A stretch of 64,000 nt of DNA, from positions 20,127,701 through 20,191,700 of the forward strand of contig CM043791.1 in NCBI GenBank assembly GCA_023974075.1. The letters run 5' to 3'. A model generated the notes under the pieces. That model was not told where the DNA came from. It saw only the letters and a program-made list of their open reading frames with translations, and searched no databases. Source of the DNA: Chaenocephalus aceratus. Taxonomy: Eukaryota > Chordata > Actinopteri > Perciformes > Channichthyidae. The position numbers and the translations under genes are program-made. Below, one piece after another: positions 45,601 to 57,600 of this stretch (the first letter of the stretch is position 1; each line of letters begins with the position of its first letter).

Positions 45601-48600
45601 ATTTTTTTGCCGCACTGTATATGTAGCAGAGGAGCGGGATATTAGAAACAAAACTTGGTTGAAACAATAAAAACAATCAGCCCTGTTTAACTGGCCGATT
45701 CTAATGAAGTTAGTCTCCGAGGAAATGCATTTTTTTGGAGCTTTATGAGGCTGTCTGTGTCTGTGCACTCTTATCTTTCCAAATTTAGACTGTAAGAGAT
45801 ATTTATTTTGATGCGTGACGTATGGCTTGGAGGGAGGGAATTCGCAGGGAAGTAACAGCATTGAGGGAGTGTGCCTCGATCAAATTAGTCTTTCTAATTC
45901 AATCTGTTCACAGCACTTGGAGTCCATCATGGTTTATTCAGTAAGGTGAGCATACTAATTGTGCTCTGGTTTTTCTCCCTCTTTTTCTCTCTCCCTGCTC
46001 TCACTTTTTTTTTTTCATCCTTGTATCCCCACCACCATGCTCTCTCTCCCTTTCACCCCCTCTACAAACCCACACTCATGTTTCCTTACCCATGTATTCC
46101 TCCTGCTACAACTCTTCCAACTGTCCCTGTAGTAGAGTTGGTGGACCAGCAGAGGGTGCTGAGGGGCGGCTGTCTGGTGAGCGGGGTCCACACTCCACCC
46201 ATCCGCCGTAACAGCAAGTTGGCCACCCTGGGGCGCATCTTTAAGCCCTGGAAGTGGAGGAAAAAGAAAAATGAGAAGCTAAAGCAAAGTTCCACAGGTA
46301 TGGTGCTGGATGGGAAATTGTTGTAAAAAGATAACTAAATAGGATCACACCATCATGACACAATTACACCATGTCCCCTTCTTTGCTTGCTTTTAAAAGC
46401 AGCCTTAGCCGGTATCTACAGTTTTTCCATCATTATATTGCTGATCAGATGGCTAAATGCGAGATGAAGTGTGCTTTTTAATCAAGATGATATACTGTAA
46501 TTGTATATGTCATTTAAAGGGGACCTATCATGCAAAATGCACTTTGATGTCTTTTATATACATATGTGTCCCCGGTGCGTCGGGGAACTCACGCAGCGTC
46601 AGAAAATAAAACCCTCTCTCTTTTCCTCCGTACCCAAATCTTTTAAAAACAGGGGTACAACGAGGATACAGATTTGCTGCCGATCTGACGTCAAATCGGC
46701 AGAGGACCCACAGAAAGTTGCTATCAGAAACAATGCCTGACGTGTTTTGGACGTAATCTCGTCTTTGTTTACATTAGCAAGACTCGCTAACACTCAGAGC
46801 TAACCTGTATTCTAGAGCACATGTGTTTAAAAAGCAGGAAATAAAAAAAGGAACTCACCTTGTGATAAACCCGCAAGAGAAAAAGCATTTGAGCTCCATA
46901 CTGTTTCAGAAATCATCTTTGATGTGGCTTAGAACAGAATGGCGTTTTATCAAAGCAGAATTTAACTTTATCTCGGGTAGAATTCTGATCAGGCATTAGC
47001 TCCACCTCCTATTTTTTTTTTTTTCAAGCTAAGGACCCAAAATCCGCGTTTATCTAACAGGGCTGCAAAAGAGGGGTATGAGCAATATGATGCATGGCTA
47101 CAATGGGTGAACTGTTTGGTATTTTAAGCACAAAACTTCACAGACATGTTATATGTATGGCCCTACAATATATGTTCCCAATATAGCATAATAGGTCCAC
47201 TTTAAGGAAATTGTGACATGTGGTCACTGGTCACTTCATCCCCCATTTGTTTGTCTATTATAAAACATGTATTTCTTTCCATTCATATAATAACTATTTA
47301 TTGAAAGTGTAATTCCACTTCTTTTGCATAGTTTATTGTAAATTTGAAAGGCAATACTCACATCAAGGCATAAGTTGCGTTCAATGCTTCATTGTAACTG
47401 CCTGCCTTATGAAAACAGAGAAAATAGGGGGAAAGCAACAGGAGGAACAGCGTCATTATTAGAAATTACATTCTATGATTGGAGATAACTCATATGAATG
47501 TCACAAAGTTTTATGTATCCACAACACAGACATCTTGACATACTTCTCCCCTCCTTTCCTCCTACAGATGTAGCATTATCAAGCAATCTTCTATGCCACG
47601 ACCCCTGTTCCCCCCCCCAGGGCTGCTGCTCAGACGGTGCAGTCCGGCTTGGAGGGTTCGGGGGGTCTTTGACCTCAAACCTCACAGTCAGCAGTGTGGA
47701 ATACCTCTGTCCTGAGGAGGAGCTTCCCCCACCAGGTAGGACAATCGATCACTGTGGAGTCACCTCATCAATGCACATCTTAAAGGAGAGCAGCAAAAGC
47801 AACAGATGAGGGGGAAATTCATATTTGTAAAAATTGATTGGTGTCTTTACTCAGAAAAAGTATATTAAGAGGTTTTTACTGTTTTCATCCAACAACAAGC
47901 CTTTATTGTTATAATGTAATTTATTATTTATGCATCACAAGTAAAGGTTTGGTATTTTTGTAATTCTTTAGCTGCTTATGATATCAGCAAAGCTATTGCT
48001 AGATGAAACTGAAACTAGTGTGTGTTGATTCTCTATACATGTACCTCTAGAGGGCAGCAAAGTCAGTTAAATAACCTTCCTGGCCTCCAGTCCACTCCCA
48101 TCTGCTATAAGAGGTCTACAGTATGCATGTTTATAAAAGCAGTACATTTTAGAATTGAACATTGTAGAAACATGTCATCAATAGGACCAACGCAGCTTGG
48201 CAAGACTCTACAGAAAAAACAATTTAACCTCAATGTTGATTTCCTCTTTTCCTTAATTTCTGTTCTACAGCAGTCGCCCCTCCTCAGGACTGTGAACAGG
48301 AGGAGGAGAATGTACTACCACCGGATGAGGAGGGGGGTGAGGAGCTGCACCCTGCCGGGGATTTACCTGAGGGGTTGCAGGACGTGGGCGAGCAGACGGA
48401 AGAAAGAACAGAGGAAGAGACTCCTACAGGAACGTCCCCACCACAAGTACCTCCAAAACCATTTCACCAGCTGAGTCCAGGCGATGGTGAGTGCAACCTG
48501 AATGTAAAAAAACTCCATTACAAGTAAATGTACTGCATTCAGAATACTACTTTAGGACAGAAGTAATTTTAGGGAAGTATACAGAAGGCTTCAGAAGTAC

Positions 48601-51600
48601 TCTATCAGTACTCCTGTGACTGGTGGATTATAACACATTATTGAAACTGATACATCAATGTGTACGCGGCATATGACTGTTGCTGTGAATTTAAACCCTT
48701 ACAGTTTGGTAGATAGGTAAATCTGAAAGGTCTATGATTACGGGTATCAAATAATAAAGTTCTACTTCACAAATGTTTATTTTACCTTTGAAATATTAGA
48801 GGAGAAGTGTCTCTCTCTTTGGTGAACAAACAACTCATTATCATCTGAAACTTAACAAGGAATAAGACACTGTTCAAGAGATCACAAATCAAAAAGGTTA
48901 CTGGTGAATTCAAATGTATCTATAAATAAACATGACTAATGACATGCTTTGTCAATGGTATGACATGGTATACACTTCCTGTCACTTAAGTGAGCGTGGT
49001 CTAAAGTACTTATGTCTTGTTTTGCTAACATTCTATATTTACCCAGGTAACAAACATATTTAGTATTGTGAAAATTAAGGATCTAAGGTGTTCACAGACA
49101 TTAGTTAATGTTTGCTTTACATTTACAGTTACACTCTGTTGCCACATCTTACAAAAGTGTGTTGTTCAGACAGATACATTGGTCTCAACCAAAGTTAATT
49201 TCCCCCCTATTTGTCTGTCTGGGAAATGTAATAATGAGCTCAATATTTACTAGGTGACTATGGAGCTATAGAAAATCTGAACGAGGAAAAAACTTCTAGA
49301 AGAATTATGTCTATCCCTGCAGGAAGTGTTCCAGAGGCTTATAGCATTATATCTTCTCTGGTGGGTCAGGGTGACTCGACACGTTATTTACTGTGTAGTT
49401 GAACAAATCCTACTTTTGGTACAGATACATTGTTGAAGTTGAAGTAACTCAGGTTCATCTAGACTCCTATGCCCATACCGACTAGGTCAAGCCAAACTTT
49501 TAGACATTAAATAAGGAACACACGTGCTGTAGATACAGTGCAGAGGACAGGTTGGCAAAGCCGTTAGTGCTCTAATTTCTTCAAACTCCAGATGTGTAGT
49601 CAAGTGTACTGAGAAGTTTATATTCCCATAAAAGACGCCCATCACCCCAGCTACAAACTGTTCTGTCTGCTGCCGTCTGGCAGGCGGTACCGCAGCATCA
49701 GGACTAAAACCACCAGACTCAGGGACAGTTTCATCCCACAGGCCATAAGAATGTTAAACACCTGAACTTTGAAACAACATCCATAACATTCATCTGATTG
49801 CAACTCATATATATCATATATATCAATATTCCAATTACTGTATATAGACTATTCTGCACAGTTTCTATCATATTCTATTTCTATTATATTCTATTTTATT
49901 TACTTGCACTATTATCTGTTATATTGTGTTGCATTGTAGGAGGAGCCTGTGACCTAATATGTTCATTGTCATAACTACACTGTAGCTATGCACACATGAC
50001 AACAAAAGCCTTGAAACCTTGAAGTATACATGTAAATGTGTTTCCCAAAGCTCAGTTCAGTATCAGTGAGACCCACTCCAGCTCCCATGAGCCTGAAGTT
50101 ATGAGGTTATGAGGAAATTGGATAATTGTTGTTAACTAACCTCCGTATTTCTGCTCCCCCTCCCTTTCAGATTCAGGCCCTGCGTCGCTCCCCACCCACC
50201 TGCCCAACTCCTACCTCCCCAAGGAGCCTCCGCCCAGGGCCACAGAGAGCATGGTCTCAATGACCCTGCCGCTACGAGGCCACCTAGCCAACAGCTCAGG
50301 GTCGCCACATATAGGCAATATGATGCATCCTCCCATGCCTCCTAGCTGCATTATGGAGGAGCTGCAGAGAGCCTTTGCTTCCAAGAACAGACAGGAGAGG
50401 TGAGTCCTCAGGCTGACCAATAACATCTGATCATGTTATCAACTTCTCTCAGTCACTGGGACTGGGAAGAACAAATGTTGGTTTGTTTCTGGTGTGCTGG
50501 CTGTGGTGACTATAATGTACTTTGCTGACAATTCTTACATTCCTGAAAATACAACGATATGTTTACATTTTCCCCAATGAATTAAAGACAAAGTTTACCC
50601 CCCAAAACCCACACGTTCCACTAACAGTAACACATGTTTTTCTTTTTTGAAAAGTCTTGAATGAATTCAATTAAATGGAGGGTTTAACCACTGCACAACT
50701 ATATCACTACAACATATTACAACCTCCCACACAACCCGTGCAATATAATCAGGCGTGAGACTATTTATGTGTGTTTTTTTCTTTAAAGTTTGTTGTTGTT
50801 GAACACATCTCTTTTTTTGGATTCTTCATTAACCAAGGCATGTGAGAAAAACAAAGTTTTCTACAAGAATTCCAGGTGACACAGGGTGAGCAGTTTGGTG
50901 GTGGAGTATTCCTTTAAATATTGCTTTGTAGGGTGGCACCATTAAAATATTCTACATTTCAGACGTTTGCTCCCCCTGTCCTCCACATTAATCCGACATG
51001 TACCCTCCTCTGTGCCCCCTCAGTGTCCATGAAGGGTGTGAGCAGGCCTCACCCCCCAGGCTGTGGTGCTCAGACGGACGGCTCTCTCGCTCCTGCAGCT
51101 CTGAGAACCAGCGCACTTTAACCTTCGGGGGCTGTGTGGGAGGAGGAAGAGGGTCCGACTGGCCCAAGAAGGAGGCGGAGGAGAATAAGGAGAACATGCG
51201 GCTGGACCAGTGCTTCTCCAACACCTCAGGCCTCCCCAACGACCTGGAAGAATGGAATGACTCCGTAATCTCTGGTGGGTTAAAGAGCTTAAAGGTTTAC
51301 AATGTAGTCTGAAGCATCTCCACATTCACACTTTCTTTTGTTTTGGTTATGTAGTTTACATATTGAATTTTAAATCAAACAATGGCTGTGAGGTTAAAGT
51401 GTTGACAATCGTTTACATTTGAATGCGCTCACATCGATACTGGGAGATCGTTTAGGAAATGTAGCTCCGTCATCGTCCTACAGCTCTCCTTTCCTGAATC
51501 CTACCTGTACCCTGGTTTGCCATCGCAGCAGTTTGGGAAATGTAGTTTAAAACATTTTGTTCTGCTATTCCACAATGTAAAGCTGAACCAATTAATGTTT

Positions 51601-54600
51601 TTCGATAACTATAGGTGAAATAACTAATATAAAAGGGTCTACTCGTAGTTAAAAACCCAGAGATATTAAGTGTATTTCAGCTCATTGTTTATGTATTATG
51701 TTTTTCAACTTTTGTTCAATCAAATGAATTAAATAGGCTTTGATACTATATTTTTGAACAACTGTGTTCGATCCAAAACTTCTTACTATTCAATTTGATA
51801 TAGTGCTCAAATATACCGATAGTAATTTGTAATTTAATATTTGAATGGGGCAGAAGCCTGGTTTGCACGATTGGTAATCCAGATTTAGCAGTTACATATG
51901 AAAGGTGCTCAGTTCATACAGCCTGACTTTAAAGTTGTCACTTTAGTTAGTCATTTTAAATCAATGTGTTGCAATACAGAGCAAATTGAACAGATTTTTC
52001 ATAAATGTAATATATGAAACTGGAAACAGACACTAGGATTCTTAGTAGAGCATAACAAGGGTTTAACCCTGTTAAGCCCCAAAGACCCCTTCGGCAGGTA
52101 TTTTTTTTTTTTCACGACACTGAGTCTCAGTGCATCTTAATATTTAAAAACCTATTAATGTGTTATACCAGATTAACGGGAAGAATCTCAGCTAACTGAC
52201 GATACAAACAATGTTTACCAAAACAAAACACAAGTCTCATAAGAAGCATCTAAATGACCCCTGAGCAGGAAATGCTACGCACTTTGGCACAGAACTCAAG
52301 ATAAAGATACCCTTATTACTTATCGTAACTGCACATACAAGATATCCGATTAAAGCTGAGACTCCACAGATTATATAGGTATAGTATCATCACTGAGCGA
52401 TCAGAACTCGCGACAGGGGAAGCAAACACTGACATCACAATACGTAGCATTGCGGAGGAAAAACGGGAGATCGTCTCACGTTGGCTCTAGCAGTTAAAAC
52501 GTTTTTTTGCTAAATCTCTCTATAAAGGTCAAATGTCACTTGTTTTGCATCAATCTTGATACAGGGTACTTATTATATGTTGTAGTTTGGATTCCTAAAT
52601 CTTTTAGTCTACCATCCCATCATTCAAGGGTGGTTTTCACTATAAGTAATTTTTTTTTTTGGACGGACACAATAATTTACATTTTTGTACTGTGTTCAAT
52701 CTGAATTTACTAGGGATGTAACGATATATCGAATATCGCGATAAATAAATGTCTCATTACCGTCGTGAGACTGACAAAATCTACCGCGATTTAAATAACT
52801 TTTCTTTTTTTTTCAAACCTTTATTCAACCAGATGGTCCCATTGAGATAATCGATCTCTTTTTCAAGGGAGACCTGTCCAACATGGCAGCAAGTAGGTTA
52901 CAACATGAACATAAAACAACAGATAACACAAAAGGACATACATTTAGGACGTATTTACAGGGCTACATGTACATACCTAGAGACATTGACAAGTACCAAC
53001 AGTATATTTATATCTCGCCCTGTCAATAAGCCTCACCTTCTTGGCAACAACGGTATTGTTTTTGAAGTGGTGGAGAGACAATGCACAGTTTTACCCACTG
53101 CTGTCACCCATGGCCAAAGCATATCTCTCTGTCAACATCAGTACTAAGCAAGAGAGTTTTTTCCACAGCAGGGGATATTGTAAACGCCCAAACATCCCAG
53201 CTTCTACCTGGAAATGTGGACATGCTCATATTCCTACAAGATAACCCTGATGATGCTGAGTGAGTGAGTTAGTGAGTTAGAGTTGAGTTACTTGAAAAAC
53301 TAAAGTGAAACTTGATTTATTCTATTGCAGGGTCTGATTATTATATTGTTGACACTTTAAAATACTACTATCCTACTAAAATGCTGTACAAATCAGATTT
53401 ATTATTTAATAAAGAACAAATAAATAAAGTAAAAAAAAAAAAAATTCACATTTTTTCCCTTTATTTTTCAATATCGCGATAAATATCGTACCGTGGACTT
53501 TTTATTGGGATATTATCGTACCGTGAGTTTTTGGTATCGTTACATCCCTAGAATTTACTTTAAATAAAAATATCTATATTGATTCTGACACTTCTACATC
53601 CAACTCACAGATGTAACCTTGCTTTGAGAAAAAAGATTATTAAGGTAACGCTTTTAGAAGGGAAGATATGGTCATTTGTTCTGGGAATGTCATTTTCGAG
53701 CCTGAGACCTGAAAAACAGGCTCAGGGCTTAACAGGTTAATAAGTACATGTTTTCTGTGTATTCATCTTTGTTTGTGTGTTTCAGGCACACTTCCTCGCA
53801 GGCTAAGGAAGGAGTTGCTGGCTGTCAAACTACGAAACAGGCCCAGCAAGCAGGAGTTGGAAGACAGGAACATCTTCCCAGCCAGGAGCGACCAGGAGCG
53901 CCAGGACATTCGCCAGCAGATCGAGATGAAACTAGCCAAGTAAGAATTTCAACTTTTCCTACTTTGCCATCAGAGTATAGGTGTTGTAAATATTAAACTT
54001 GACAAATATATCAGTCCCATAAATTATCTTCGTCCTCTCCTAAATAATATCTAACTGCAGTTAGGCAGTGTAACGATGCAATCCCATGACAGATGTAGGC
54101 AATGCTTTGCAGGGTAACCTGTATGCTTAATTGCGTTTATATATCAACCACCAGTAGGCGGAGGAGAGATAGAATATGTATGTATGTTCTGAAGGGATTA
54201 TGTGATTTATTTTGTGTAATCTACTGCTGCTGCTCTGAGGTCTGTTTGAGTGTAACGCTCTGGCCAAATCTTCATATTAGGAAGCTTCTCTATTAAATTC
54301 CAGAAAAACACTCAACCACTAAAACTGACAAGAATCCCAATGGGGGGAAATTATATATCTTATCAAACTAGTAGGCGGCCAGTTGGAGTAAAGGTCAAGG
54401 AATACACATGTGCAGAGTACATTTCTGGATGCTCTCAAAAGCATCTGCTTCTAGGAAATCCTCCTGCAAGACGCAACGCAGATGTTTGTTTGTACCCGCC
54501 AGGATATTAATAGAACAACTGGCTTTTGTAACACAACTGCAGAACTTAATGGGAAAACCGACATCAGAAGTCTCGTGAGTGAATGTATCACAAGACCTAG

Positions 54601-57600
54601 GTGTTTTTAACACCGACATATCAAACAGGGGCCAACCACAGCATTACATAACCTGCTATGCAAAAACTCGCAAACAGGCACAAATACCACCCACACTTTC
54701 TAGAGAACGAGATGTATCATCTGTCTGTGAGACAACCACGAATACTGCTTCACAGATCTATTCACTGGAAGAACATTTTTTGGTTATTTGTGAATTGTAT
54801 AAGTGTTCACAACAAACTGCTTATATAGAGAATGAGGATGGAGCACAACGCGCATAATAGACAGCAGGGTCTGTGTTTTGAAGACAGAGGCTCCACTTGT
54901 GGCACAGCAGTGAGAGAAGCTGCTGGTTACATAAGGTCGTGTTTCTACAGAGCAGCGAGATCATGAACCCATTTTCTTTATTTATAGCAGTTTTTCATTT
55001 TAGAATAATACAGAAAAATAATGATCTTAGGAGAACCAAAACGGGCTCTAGAGGCAGTTTCATTTTTGTGTTTCTTCCTGACGTTGAGAAAATCCTTTGC
55101 TCCATGAATTCAGAGGCTGTGTTAAATTTAATGTAAAAGGCTTCTGGCGTTGTTATTATCTGTGAAGCACTAGCGCTAACAACTTACATTTAAATATGAT
55201 TTAAAACAGTGTCAGAAATATGCAAGAGAATGCCTTTTTATCCTACTGTACAGTATATGCATACATTAAAAGCATACTGCACCACTTTGGGAGGAAATCC
55301 TGGCTAAAAATAGCTCCAAATGGTACGGAGGAGTACAAATCTAATTTCGCCTGGGTATTCATACTGAAAGACAAAACAATCCATCACACCCTCCTCTGGA
55401 TTTGCTCCAGGTAACTCCCACAATAGATTTTGCCGCCCTTTTTCGCATCCTGTCTGCATCTCGCAATGAAGACCTACTGTTGCATTTCTTGCCGATCAAG
55501 CAGAAACTGCCATCAGGTATTATGGCAGATAATGACACCTTGTCTGTCCATTGTGTCGGTGACAGATGACCTTTCTATCTTTAGAGACTCCAGGCCAGGC
55601 GATTGTGCTGCAGCCGCACTCTGCTGTTTCTATTCTTAACTCCTGACTCTGTTCAATAATGCATCTCCCCATGCTCGCCTTTCTCTCCACAATGTGTTGT
55701 CAGGGACTTATACCAGCAGATATAGCGGGGGTGGTGGAGCCTGTGGGGGGGGGCTGCTACTGTACTTAAAGGAAGAAAAACTGGAAATGGCCATTTGTGT
55801 CTCCCTGCAGTCGATATGAAATAAAAGGACAGATTGAGAGCCTCTGCCACCCACTCGTTTCTTTTCTATTCCTTTGTTTGGATTTGTCATCCCTCACGTG
55901 GAGGACAGAGTTAGATTTTCTTTTGTTACTAATTTTTTTGTTTTCCTGAGTGGGAAATGGGAACCCTCATGCCAACAGGCGTCATCATGGGGGATACCTT
56001 TCAAAATCTTATTATGAAATATCCTAAACCCAAATGTGGAAAGCAGTAGGTTCTGATGATCTCATTATCAATACATAAACCATCTTCTGTCACCCAAGAG
56101 CAGAAGAGTGATAAGGTTTTTGATTATTGTGTCTGACGAAGGACATGTGACTATGTGACCAAAATAGTGTTTTGTATTCGCAGCGATCTCTGATTTATTC
56201 GGCTCCGCGCCATAGAGATGGTGTGATGCTATAAATAGCTGGAGACTCTCTGTAAAGCACATACAGCTCTGTGTGCAGTCCTGAACTCCCCATTAGTCTG
56301 TTGCTAGGGAAAAGCGAGAATCTCTGCGAGGAGATGCTATTGTCTCAAGGATACCAAGTGTAGTTGCTTAGCAACTCCGCGGCCAGGTCAATAATACAGT
56401 GGCTGGTCGTATTCGCTGGGGTTTTGAAAGTGATTTTCCGTGTCATCTGTTTGAAATGTAATACTGTAAGAGCTTTGGACACTGTGTGGACACTTTGTCT
56501 ATTGGTTAGAGAGTCGTGAAGCGAAAGAGTCGTCGTGTTGAGCCGTTCCCTGCCTCATGACATTTTATGATAGAAGCATAAAACGTGGGTAATTTCATCT
56601 AAAACTGCTATAATAAAAAAGGGGAACCTCCCAGAGAAGGATGATAAAAAGCAAGAAGAAAGACATGGATTAAACACCTGCTTACTGATCATGAGACTGA
56701 AATGGCTCTGGACCACCCTCTGTTAGTGCTACATTTGTTATCTTATTTCTCAGAGGGGAGTACAAATATTGCTTTGTTCCTCATGGTATTCTGGGATGTC
56801 TCGTCACATTAATTAACACAGACCTGATTGCTCTTGTACTCATTACTGTATACATATCTACAAGTGTAATTGTCACCCTCTCTTTCCTCTGCCAATGTTG
56901 TTATGTTAAAAACTCATCTTAAAATCTTATACGTGATGCAGTTTAGTAGTGAGGCATTTTCTGTTTTGATGGAGGTGCCTGGTTTTGAATTTATTCAAGT
57001 CCCACTTTATGGCCAACATAATTGAATTAGCTTGTCAGTGCCCATCATGCCAGTGGTACACAGAGACACACACTGGGCCATGTGCTTTGTGGGCGTCCAG
57101 GTCTCAGTCTGTGTGACCTAACTTTGATCTTTCACAGGACAGATCAACAAAGTGTCCGGTGTTATCTTGGGTGAAGGCATAGAGAGCCCTGTTGAGTGGC
57201 GGCATTCTGCCCTCTCTGTCCTTTCCACCCCTGGAGGTGTGCTGTGTGGGGCGTGCCACATGCTGTCGGGCTGAGCCCTGTTGTGCAGCTTACATTTATT
57301 ATTTATACAAAGTATGAATAGTTCACACGCACAGGGGACTCCGGGAAAACATTTGATTTGGAGACCTTTCGGATGCTTTGATGGTGAAGGAACACGACAG
57401 CCTGAAATTAATGTAGGCTACTGTAAGTGTGATCTGAAAGGCTTATTAGAATAAAGAAGAATATTAGATCGTAAAATAGGCTATCACATATTCCCTGTTG
57501 AAAAATATGATTTATTTCTTTGTAAGAACTGGGGGTTACGTGACCAGAAACAAGATGAGCTGTAGTAACAACGTGGGTATATGATGTGTGCCAGTAGCCC

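Larger units (their letters stand above)
27950..46132 (+). other. phactr3 intron 1 (18 kb)
   Basis: No coding exon supported. It contains a tetranucleotide ATCC run (31190-31233), CA repeats (40097-40175), an AT-rich zone with TATATTGCGAT-like repeats (about 30190-30480), a TTAGCATGCTAAC-type repeat (40270-40400), TCC and CT tracts (42306-42608) and the Tc1 element (44041-45617). Several stretches (for example 29010-29190, 38640-38900, 41830-41950) have the look of conserved non-coding sequence, but this cannot be judged without a second genome. Confidence 0.6.
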
